Source: JAVBMO01 sp031552355
GTDB lineage: Bacteria; Bacteroidota; Bacteroidia; Bacteroidales; P3
Assembly: GCA_031552355.1 (NCBI GenBank)
Contig: JAVBMO010000108.1
Coordinates: forward strand, 1-8,605
Direction: 5' to 3'
DNA length: 8,605 nt
The position numbers and the translations under genes were made by a program. The notes below the pieces were generated by a model. The model was not told the origin of the DNA. It saw nothing but the letters and a program-made list of their open reading frames with translations, and ran no database searches. Positions within the stretch are counted from its first letter, which is position 1. Every line of letters begins with the position of its first letter. Of this stretch, positions 1 through 6,584 are shown in pieces.

Positions 1-2
1 GA

Positions 3-83
3 GACATCGAATTAGAAGAGCATTTAGGAAAACCTGTTGCTTTTCAAAGAAATTATTTAACCACAAAAAAGCCTTTGACTTAG
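3..83 (+). CDS. C-terminal end of an unidentified protein (partial)
   Basis: An open frame runs in from the left edge of the window and ends at a TAG codon at 81-83, giving the last 26 residues of a protein (beginning DIELEEHLGK, ending TTKKPLT). The mix of acidic and basic residues with no low-complexity sequence looks like a genuine soluble C-terminus. The frame ends inside a hairpin that fits a terminator, and the next gene converges on it with only 16 bp between the two stop codons, as expected for a real gene end. No family can be named from so short a fragment. The other two plus-strand frames are less likely: one stops at once, and the other runs through the hairpin. Being a gene end is moderately supported; its function is unknown. 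Confidence 0.55.
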   Translation, partial: DIELEEHLGKPVAFQRNYLTTKKPLT

Positions 84-90
84 CTTTTTT
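65..90. terminator. Bidirectional AT-rich terminator hairpin between convergent genes
   Basis: AAAAAAGC at 65-72 pairs perfectly with GCTTTTTT at 83-90 around a 10-nt loop. The run of T follows the GC pairs on both strands, as in bidirectional intrinsic terminators. On the minus strand a ninth U-G pair can form, so the hairpin is slightly better for the 1024-residue gene (stop at 100-102). The stem has only two G-C pairs and is weak in isolation. Its position between two convergent stop codons is the main support. Confidence 0.55.
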
Positions 91-99
91 CTACATCAA

Positions 100-3000
100 T
101 TATGGATACATATAATCAGCATACTTTGGGAAACACCACCCCAAATGTTTTATTCCAATACTAAAAGAGTCTGTAGAAAAGCATTTTCCATCATTTATTT
201 TTATATAAAATGTGGTTGCTTCATAAATAGAAGAAGAAAATTCTGCAGATAAATCCCCGTTGTTTCCGACTAAAGAAAGAATCTCTGCATTCATCTTTGG
301 ATTTTTGTAAAATTGATAAAGATAAGTATCTATTGAATTTGAAATTTTAACAGAGGGAATATTGCCGGAACACACATTGGGGGCAATCAATCCGGAGACA
401 GTGGGTAATGGGTTTACAATAAATAGTAATTCGCATTTGGAACTGGCACAACCTGTTAATGTGTCTTTTCGGCTAATATAATATTTTTCAGTGTGTACCG
501 AAGTGAGAGGTATCGAAGGGACAGGGCATTCTGTTACCATGTTTTCTAAATACCATTTTACCAAATAATTATTTGAATCGGTTATTTGAGGTTGAAAAAT
601 TTCTTTTCCGAAGCAAAGTTGAAAAGTATCAATACACAAAGGAGCAGGGGAGGTAGAAACAGAAATATTGATACGTTGTGTAATTGGATCACTGCAGCCA
701 AAAGGTTGAAAAGTCAAAGAATAAATTCCTGAATCTGTGGTTGAAATATTCGGAAAAAAAGTATTCTGAGATTTTGAATTAAAATTTGGCCCTTGCCAAA
801 GAAAATCCGTAGACCCTAAACTAAGACAACTTAAAAATAATGTGTCTCCGCTACAACTTTTGTTATTTACTTTAATAACAAGATCTACAGAAAGATCAAT
901 TACTTGCAAATTTGTAATAAAATTTTTCCCACAGGCATCGGTTACGCGTACAGCATATTGGTGTGTTGCATCACCATGAACAAAGTTTCCTGTAGAATTG
1001 GTTTGAACAACAACTCCATCTTCCAATAATTCGTATGAATAAGGTGTAACACCACCACTGGCTTTCAGATCAAAGTGGGGTGTGTCGCCAGGTTTACAAA
1101 TATAAACAGAGTTAGAGCTTAGTTCAAAACGCCCTTCATAATTGATTGTCAGACTATCAGATCCACACCCCCAGGGCGATAGCGCTATCATAATAACATA
1201 TTCTCCTGTTTTTGGGAATAAAAAATATTTCCCTACATCCGAAGAACTTAACATTGCACTTTCAAAGTTGCTATATGGAGTTTTTGTATTTCTATAGAAA
1301 GTCTCTTGTGGAATATTGTTATAGTAGTAATTCCCTTTGGGAAAGACATGCAGCCCATCACATTCATTTTTGGCAGTGTATGAAAAATCTCTGATTTCTT
1401 CTTTATATTTCTGAAAAACTACAGTATCTTTACGAGTAAGACAGCTTATTTCAAACATATATATCCCCTCTTTGAGATCGACATATTCAGGAGTGTTGTA
1501 TTCAGAAGAAAAAGGGAAGAACGAGGTAATGGAATTGCCAAGGGTAACATCTTTATGAATTGCAGGTGTTGGCCCACTAAGTTGTTTAATACATGTACCA
1601 ATCGGGAAATGATAGAAGGAAGAATATATACGAAGGGAGGATTTGAATAGCGTCTCTTTGCAATAACTGGTGGATAAATCTGTTTGAAAAGAGGGGCTTA
1701 GAGAAAAGAGGCTTTCAATGATACTGTCTTTACTATCAGTAAAAACAACTTTATAAATAATATCATATTTAAAATCCTCAAATTTTTGGCGAGAATCATC
1801 CGTAATTCCGGTTTTTGAAGCTACTAGCGTATTTGTTTCTCTATTGTAAATATCTATCTTATATGGATAGCAAATAGAGTTGGAAGGGCTAATTTCAAAG
1901 GAAGTACTGTAAGTAGCACACTCTTCGTTAGAATGAGATACAACAATTTGTTTTTCAAATATAAAGTTACGAGTTAATATTTGCCCTTCATGGTCTTCGA
2001 TTTTAGCATAATAATATTTATTATATTTAAGCCCACTTGTATGAAAACCATCAGAATGAGTTATATTTTCTATAGAATCAAGAAGATTATGGGATTGGTC
2101 GTAAATCTTTAAATTTGAAGGATAGCAAAGCAGAGCCGTTTGCCCAAAAGAAAAAGAAGTACTAAAAATATCACACGTTATCTGGCGGGAAGAATAAAAC
2201 ACATCAGGATTTTTATCTATAATGATTTTGTCTGCAAACAAATTTTCTACAGGACAACCTTTTACTCTCAAATGTACCTCAACTCCGTAGTTGCTATCTC
2301 GCATTTGTTTATAAGAATAAGGAAGAATCAGCGTGTCTTCAAAAAAAGGTGTTTCCCATTTTTTGGTACTTCCATTTACAGTAAATGCAATTTCATAATA
2401 TTTAGAGGTATTTTGAAACCAATAATGCTCAATTTCATTCGGAGAGTTATAATTTTTTGGAGTTATTTTGGTTTTGACTTCATTACAATTTGAACTATTT
2501 TCATTTAAAGAATACAAAAATGGATCATACGGATCTTTTGGAAAGTCGGAAGAGACTTTCTCTACCTGAATACCGATCGGAATTTCATATAAACAATCAT
2601 CAGAGACTTTAAAACTGTATGTTCCGGGGTTAAGGCTATCAATAACAATATGCTGAGAATTCGATAAATCGAAGTGCTTTTTCCCTGTATATAAAGGCGG
2701 ATAGGATACCATTTCGATAGAAAAAGGTTCTTTTCCATCAAAAATGGATATTTCGGCAATGCCGGTGTTTAAACAATTTAAAGATTTTAATGAGTTTTTT
2801 ACAGTAACAGAGGGTATTACATAATCAGAGTGAATAGTCTCTTTTGTTGTTTTGGAAACAGTCTCCCCGGAATTTTTACAAATTGTACTTGCTGTAATTG
2901 TATATGTTCCGGGACGAAGGGTCTCAAATTGTGTATTATTTTTGGTTGAAGGGATATTTACATCACTTCCGTTACTGATGGAAATATGAACTTTTGTCAA

Positions 3001-3174
3001 ATCTACTTCTGAACCGGAAAGATTAACTTCAATGATTCCATCGGCAAAACAACTGGGATTTTTAATGACTTTTGTTTCTAAATTGAAAGAACATTGCGAA
3101 AAAGAATATTCATAACAAATTAAAAAGTAAAGAAAAATGGTTAAGGGGATGAAATGCCTTAATTTATAGAACAT
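100..3174 (-). CDS. Large secreted modular protein with SprB-like and Ig-like repeats
   Basis: This 1024-residue protein starts with a classical signal peptide: basic LRH, a hydrophobic stretch at about 9-20, and probable cleavage after SFS at 24-26, leaving Gln27. Two SprB-like modules follow (about 28-115 and 120-200), each with a Cys near the front and an L-x-PGTY motif (86-91, 181-186) before a closing Cys. Residues about 330-590 hold tandem units of about 85 residues. A SprB-type module with ASGGVTPYSY (705-714) and VTDACGK (744-750) comes next, then Ig-like modules at about 765-840 (W793, SGIYSL 815-820) and 846-922, and a final beta-rich unit to about 1008. The mature part has 29 cysteines, spaced as if each module had a disulphide. 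Such modules are known from Bacteroidetes adhesins and gliding-associated proteins exported by the type IX system, but the C-terminus (ending KYADYMYP) is not a recognisable type IX sorting domain. A role in surface adhesion or as an extracellular scaffold is inference. It appears monocistronic. Confidence 0.88.
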   Translation of the reverse strand: MFYKLRHFIPLTIFLYFLICYEYSFSQCSFNLETKVIKNPSCFADGIIEVNLSGSEVDLTKVHISISNGSDVNIPSTKNNTQFETLRPGTYTITASTICKNSGETVSKTTKETIHSDYVIPSVTVKNSLKSLNCLNTGIAEISIFDGKEPFSIEMVSYPPLYTGKKHFDLSNSQHIVIDSLNPGTYSFKVSDDCLYEIPIGIQVEKVSSDFPKDPYDPFLYSLNENSSNCNEVKTKITPKNYNSPNEIEHYWFQNTSKYYEIAFTVNGSTKKWETPFFEDTLILPYSYKQMRDSNYGVEVHLRVKGCPVENLFADKIIIDKNPDVFYSSRQITCDIFSTSFSFGQTALLCYPSNLKIYDQSHNLLDSIENITHSDGFHTSGLKYNKYYYAKIEDHEGQILTRNFIFEKQIVVSHSNEECATYSTSFEISPSNSICYPYKIDIYNRETNTLVASKTGITDDSRQKFEDFKYDIIYKVVFTDSKDSIIESLFSLSPSFQTDLSTSYCKETLFKSSLRIYSSFYHFPIGTCIKQLSGPTPAIHKDVTLGNSITSFFPFSSEYNTPEYVDLKEGIYMFEISCLTRKDTVVFQKYKEEIRDFSYTAKNECDGLHVFPKGNYYYNNIPQETFYRNTKTPYSNFESAMLSSSDVGKYFLFPKTGEYVIMIALSPWGCGSDSLTINYEGRFELSSNSVYICKPGDTPHFDLKASGGVTPYSYELLEDGVVVQTNSTGNFVHGDATHQYAVRVTDACGKNFITNLQVIDLSVDLVIKVNNKSCSGDTLFLSCLSLGSTDFLWQGPNFNSKSQNTFFPNISTTDSGIYSLTFQPFGCSDPITQRINISVSTSPAPLCIDTFQLCFGKEIFQPQITDSNNYLVKWYLENMVTECPVPSIPLTSVHTEKYYISRKDTLTGCASSKCELLFIVNPLPTVSGLIAPNVCSGNIPSVKISNSIDTYLYQFYKNPKMNAEILSLVGNNGDLSAEFSSSIYEATTFYIKINDGKCFSTDSFSIGIKHLGWCFPKYADYMYP

Positions 3175-3197
3175 AAAATGTATATCTCTTTAAAGTA

Positions 3198-3205
3198 CAA
3201 AGATA
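3198..3205 (-). promoter_or_regulatory. Bacteroidetes-type -7 box for the large secreted protein gene
   Basis: Read on the minus strand this is TATCTTTG followed by TA, a full match to the Bacteroidetes -7 consensus TAnnTTTG. It lies 23 bp before the ATG at 3174, which would place the transcript start near 3191 and leave a 5' leader of only about 17 nt. I find no clear TTG-type -33 element at the usual distance, so activity may need a regulator or the element may be degenerate. Confidence 0.55.
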
Positions 3206-3512
3206 CATATTCCTTTGTATTTACTCCTCTTTGAAAATAAACATAAAGGATAACCGTATTAAAAATCTCACTCATAAATTTTGCTGATTTTCAGATTTTT
3301 AAATTCTGAAAAATAGAATTTATTCATGTAATTCGCGAATGAGAAATTAATCAGAATGACAAATGTGAATACATTTTATTTTGATGAGATTAAATCTCTG
3401 TAGGGAGAATTCCGCTCAACAGGGTAAGTGAAAGTTGTTATTCATCTTATCTTAAAATATCATGTAACGAAAAACATTTTCAATTCTCCACTTTCAAATT
3501 TCTCTTACTACT
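3206..3512. other. AT-rich intergenic spacer with small palindromes, no gene seen
   Basis: This spacer lies between the start of the secreted-protein gene and the end of the SDR gene. All frames on both strands contain only very short open stretches; the longest I noted is a 19-codon frame at 3268-3327 on the minus strand. It contains the perfect palindrome ATTCGCGAAT (3331-3340), the 13-bp palindrome GAGATT-A-AATCTC (3386-3398), and a weak AAATTC/GAATTT hairpin (about 3301-3321). The 3' end of the LTA-synthase-like/SDR transcript must fall here, but I see no strong GC hairpin followed by a T run. The palindromes could be operators for the downstream promoter or chance in AT-rich DNA. Confidence 0.6.
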
Positions 3513-4319
3513 CTACATTTTGTAATAAACTTTGAGAATCCATTGGAAAAAGTGGGGCGAAACAAAACGTTTGACATAAATGGACAATATTTGTACAAAA
3601 TTTCCTACAGGATAGCGGAATTTCGGTTTTTTCTTACAGATGATTTTCTCCATTCTCCTTGCAATGACAATAGGCTTTAAGCCGTTGGTTTCTTCTTTTT
3701 CTATAATTTTGAGGGTGGTTTCAAAAGATTGTTTGTAGGCAGGATGATTCTGGGTGATGGAAGAAACCACACGGTTGGCGGTAAATTCGGTGCAAAAGTC
3801 GCCGGGTTCGATAATTATCACACGTATATTGAAACGACGTAATTCCAAACTCAGGCATTCGCTATAAGATTCCACGGCTGCTTTCGAAGCCGAATAGGCG
3901 CCTTGGTACGGAATCCCCATGACACCTGCAATGGAACTCATATTGATGATTTTCCCCTCTTGCTGCGCTCTGAAAATAGGAATCACAACCGAACAGACAT
4001 TCGTCATACCCATAAAATTGGTATCCATTTGAAGTTTCATTTCTTCAGAAGTAACCAATTCCAGTGCCCCGCCAATTCCCATTCCGGCATTGTTTACAAC
4101 CACATCAATTCGGCCTTGTTCTGCAATAATTTTGTTTACACCGGCCTGAATGGAATCTCGGTTTGTTACATCCATTTCCAAAAAGTGAAGATTTTCTTTT
4201 TGAGAAACCATCGGCTTTCTGCTGGTTCCATAAACGATGTATCCCTTTTGCGACAAGTATTCGGCACAGCATTTTCCAATTCCCGAAGAAGCGCCTGTAA
4301 TTAAAATAATTTTTGACAT
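3513..4319 (-). CDS. Short-chain dehydrogenase/reductase (classical SDR)
   Basis: This 268-residue protein has the full classical SDR signature: cofactor motif TGASSGIG at 8-15; D50-V51 after the third strand; NNAG at 76-79; and the catalytic tetrad N101, S129 (in NMSSIAG), Y142 and K146 (YSASK). PGD at 172-174 follows the sixth strand. Arg34 in TSRK, just after the second strand, favours NADP(H) over NAD(H). The enzyme should be a cytosolic NADP(H)-dependent carbonyl/hydroxyl oxidoreductase, but the substrate cannot be read from the sequence. The C-terminal 60 residues are basic with an aromatic-rich tail (FFQWILKVYY) and could touch a membrane or lipid substrate; this is inference. The gene starts 50 bp downstream of the LTA-synthase-like stop codon on the same strand with no terminator between, so the two are probably co-transcribed. 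The start is fixed by the ATG directly before the first beta strand (KIILITG). Confidence 0.93.
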   Translation of the reverse strand: MSKIILITGASSGIGKCCAEYLSQKGYIVYGTSRKPMVSQKENLHFLEMDVTNRDSIQAGVNKIIAEQGRIDVVVNNAGMGIGGALELVTSEEMKLQMDTNFMGMTNVCSVVIPIFRAQQEGKIINMSSIAGVMGIPYQGAYSASKAAVESYSECLSLELRRFNIRVIIIEPGDFCTEFTANRVVSSITQNHPAYKQSFETTLKIIEKEETNGLKPIVIARRMEKIICKKKPKFRYPVGNFVQILSIYVKRFVSPHFFQWILKVYYKM

Positions 4320-4369
4320 AATTCTTTGTATTTGAGGTGAAAACGCAGGGTAAACCTTTAGCCTTTCGT

Positions 4370-6322
4370 TTATTTTACAACCATTGTATTGTCAATCATG
4401 TGATTGTTGTACTGTTGCAAAAATGCCTTAAATTTTGCATTCATTTCTTGCGCTTTATCCGGCATTTCCGTTTTGAGATTTTTTTTCAGCAAAGGGTCTG
4501 CCTTCATGTCGTAAAGAGATTTGATACCCTCTTCATTTGTTTCCAGCACATAATTCCCTTGGTAAAGCATGAAAAAACCGTTCAAATAACTGAAGGCAAA
4601 TTTTTTGTTGTTGGGGTCTTCTGCAAAAGCGTCCATCCCAAAAGAAAAATAAGGTTTGTCAAAGTGGAGGTAATTCAACACTGTTGGCATTATATCTATT
4701 TGTTGAACGGTTTGCGGCCTTATGACACCCTTCATTGCCGGATTGCTTGGGTCGAAAAAGATAATCGGAATTTTGAAATTTCCTGCATCCGTTCGGTATT
4801 GAGGAAGACTTCCCTGCGTAGCATGGTCGGCGCTAATCACAAAGAGAGTATTTTCGTACCAAGGCATTTTCGATACTTTTTCAAAAAACATTTGTAAAGC
4901 ATGGTCCGTATAGCCAATACATTGGTGGATAGGCATTGTCCCTTTGGGGAATTTCCCTTTATATTTGGCCGGAACCACAAACGGATGGTGAGATGTAACC
5001 GTCATAACGGCTGATAAAAAGGGTTGTTTTTGGGTATTCAGCTTGTCGGCGAAAAATTGTAGGAACGGTTCATCCCAAATGCCCCAAAATCCATCGAAAT
5101 CGGCGTCATTGTTGTATTGGGTTTTTCCATAATAACGTTCAAACCCTACCGTTTTTGAAAAAGATTCCATTCCCATAGACCCATTTGTAGCTCCGTGAAA
5201 AAACGAAGTGGTGTAACTTTTGCCTCGCAAAAGCAGTGGCAAAGTGGTTATTTCATTGTTTACATAAATGGAAAAGACATAAGGTTCTTCCATCGATGGA
5301 ATGCTGGCAAAAATCGACGGCATTTGATCGACGGTTTTTCTGCCGTTGGCAAAAGAATATTCAAAAATGGTACTTTGGGTTATCAGGGAATCCAAAAATG
5401 GTGTGTAACTTTTGTATCCGGGAATGGATTTATTGTAAGCCCCCACATATTCCATCGAAAAACTTTCCAACACAAGAATTACCACATTTTTGGGTGTGAA
5501 TTTTGCTGTGTCGGACAAAGGCTTGTGAATGGGCGAATAGATGTTGTCCAATTCTTTCTGGGACTTAAAATAATCCAATTTTTTGTAGGCTTCTTTCGAA
5601 AAAGTCTGACAGATGGATAGGGGAGTGTTCAGCACAATTCCCGCTTCGACAGACGAATTTGTGTATTCAGTGGCATCGCTAATCCATAGTGGGCGAAGCC
5701 TTGTAGAAAAAAATCCTCCCCGCATTCCTATAATTGAAAAATAAAAAAGAACAGGGAAAAGAAGTCCATGAACCAAATAAAATTTCCAGTTTTTGGTAAT
5801 CAATGGTTTCCCAATTCTTACTCGTTTGTAGAGAAAAACCAATAGTACAACCAAAGCAATCCAAACCAAGGCGACATACCAAAAATCTATTATAAAACGG
5901 CCCATCAATCCGGTATTTCCTTTGTCGTGGGCAAATTCCTGAAAAACAGACCATGTGGTGCGCCGTAAAGTAAACCGGAAATAAATAAAATCGATACAAT
6001 TGGCAAGCAATGCAAGGCTGTTTGTGATATAAAATACCCAGTTGGAAACAATTTGTGGAATGCGTTTGTAACGGAATTTGAACGGAAGAATGTAAAAAAC
6101 AAGGTAAAGCCCGTTTACATACAAAAGAGCCGTAAGGTCAAAACGGAAACCATAAGCCATCAATTTCAGAAAATGGGGAAATGTCATGTCGGGATACAAT
6201 TCCGCATTGAAGGCATAGAACAAAATCCGGCAAAGGCTGAAAAGGAAAAGTACAAGCAGAAGCCGTGCAGCTAAACCCAAATAAATACTCCCCAATGGGG
6301 AAGAATTTTTATTTTTAGACAT
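4370..6322 (-). CDS. LTA synthase family membrane phosphotransferase (sulfatase fold)
   Basis: This 650-residue protein matches the LtaS/MdoB-like architecture: five predicted transmembrane helices (about 16-36, 62-80, 92-115, 144-165, 181-200), a linker, then an extracytoplasmic alkaline-phosphatase/sulfatase-fold domain from about 277. Expected catalytic residues are present: E286 in VLESFS (metal), T330 in NGRKT (nucleophile position), H376 in FFHG, the H445-H446 pair, and D499-H500 in SADH (metal). Their spacing is close to that of Staphylococcus aureus LtaS. The nucleophile lies in a Thr context, not the C/S-x-P-x-R motif of arylsulfatases, so a phosphotransferase is more likely than a sulfatase. 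LtaS and MdoB move phosphoglycerol from phosphatidylglycerol to an acceptor. In Bacteroidetes the donor and acceptor (capsule, glycan, lipid headgroup) are not generally known and cannot be inferred here. It heads an operon with the SDR gene. I give no symbol because ltaS would imply a lipoteichoic acid product. Confidence 0.92.
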   Translation of the reverse strand: MSKNKNSSPLGSIYLGLAARLLLVLFLFSLCRILFYAFNAELYPDMTFPHFLKLMAYGFRFDLTALLYVNGLYLVFYILPFKFRYKRIPQIVSNWVFYITNSLALLANCIDFIYFRFTLRRTTWSVFQEFAHDKGNTGLMGRFIIDFWYVALVWIALVVLLVFLYKRVRIGKPLITKNWKFYLVHGLLFPVLFYFSIIGMRGGFFSTRLRPLWISDATEYTNSSVEAGIVLNTPLSICQTFSKEAYKKLDYFKSQKELDNIYSPIHKPLSDTAKFTPKNVVILVLESFSMEYVGAYNKSIPGYKSYTPFLDSLITQSTIFEYSFANGRKTVDQMPSIFASIPSMEEPYVFSIYVNNEITTLPLLLRGKSYTTSFFHGATNGSMGMESFSKTVGFERYYGKTQYNNDADFDGFWGIWDEPFLQFFADKLNTQKQPFLSAVMTVTSHHPFVVPAKYKGKFPKGTMPIHQCIGYTDHALQMFFEKVSKMPWYENTLFVISADHATQGSLPQYRTDAGNFKIPIIFFDPSNPAMKGVIRPQTVQQIDIMPTVLNYLHFDKPYFSFGMDAFAEDPNNKKFAFSYLNGFFMLYQGNYVLETNEEGIKSLYDMKADPLLKKNLKTEMPDKAQEMNAKFKAFLQQYNNHMIDNTMVVK

Positions 6323-6453
6323 CCTGAGAAATATTTTTAGAAATGATATTTTGACAAGACTGGTAACAAATTTTGAGAGATTTTATTTCATCTTGTTGCA
6401 ATAAATTTTACCCTCTTCGTTTTTCCAGACTTATTTCTTTCTCAAAGTTTTTG

Positions 6454-6485
6454 CAAAAGTACTTAAAAGTTTCTTGTTGTCTCAA
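6454..6485 (-). promoter_or_regulatory. Bacteroidetes-type promoter for the LTA-synthase-like/SDR operon
   Basis: On the minus strand TTG (6483-6485) is followed after 21 nt by TACTTTTG (6454-6461) and then CA. This fits the -33 TTTG / -7 TAnnTTTG layout of Bacteroidetes promoters. It lies downstream of the terminator of the kelch-lipoprotein gene, so the operon has its own transcription start, near 6447. That implies a 5' leader of about 125 nt. The -7 box overlaps the palindrome TTTTGCAAAA (about 6449-6458), which may be incidental. Confidence 0.6.
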
Positions 6486-6522
6486 CCAAATTTAAGGATT
6501 CCAATTGATTATACAGGAGAAC

Positions 6523-6557
6523 AAAAAAGCTTTGATAGTTATTAAACCACCAAAGCT
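6523..6557 (-). terminator. Rho-independent terminator of the kelch-lipoprotein gene
   Basis: In the minus-strand transcript a 13-nt arm AGCTTTGGTGGTT pairs with AACTATCAAAGCT across a TAAT tetraloop, including two G-U pairs, and is followed directly by a run of six or more U. The hairpin begins 27 nt after the stop codon of the lipoprotein gene. On the plus strand the two wobble pairs are lost and no useful T run follows, so it acts for the minus strand. Confidence 0.88.
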
Positions 6558-6584
6558 AAATTTAGAATCAAATCAGTAAAATAT

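Noticed and set aside
3085..3099. Possible lipoprotein cleavage at Cys28 of the large secreted protein
   Set aside because: The residues before the Cys are SFSQ, not a lipobox of the L-S/A-G/A-C type; ordinary signal peptidase cleavage before Gln27 fits better.
3268..3327. A 19-codon minus-strand frame in the spacer upstream of the secreted-protein gene
   Set aside because: An ATG-to-TGA frame this short is expected by chance in AT-rich DNA, and it has no promoter or conservation evidence.
3404..3489. Inverted repeat GGAGAATT / AATTCTCC downstream of the SDR stop, considered as a terminator
   Set aside because: The 8-nt arms are 70 nt apart with no T run after them, and an 8-bp match is not surprising in a spacer of this size.
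3903..4304. A 133-codon plus-strand open frame opposite the SDR gene
   Set aside because: It is antisense to the cofactor-binding half of a protein with an intact SDR signature; the antisense translation is H- and N-rich with no family.
4337..4897. A 186-codon plus-strand open frame opposite the LTA-synthase-like gene
   Set aside because: It lies antisense to the conserved catalytic domain, its translation is rich in H, F, C and R without a domain pattern, and the minus-strand frame has clear family motifs. It is a shadow frame.
5195..5620. Plus-strand open frames of 141 and 87 codons opposite the LTA-synthase-like gene
   Set aside because: They are antisense to the E286/T330 region, with no recognisable motif and biased composition; shadow frames.
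4370..6322. Arylsulfatase assignment for the sulfatase-fold membrane protein
   Set aside because: It lacks the C/S-x-P-x-R formylglycine motif and has five N-terminal membrane helices and a Thr at the nucleophile position, which fit the LTA-synthase/phosphoglycerol-transferase group.
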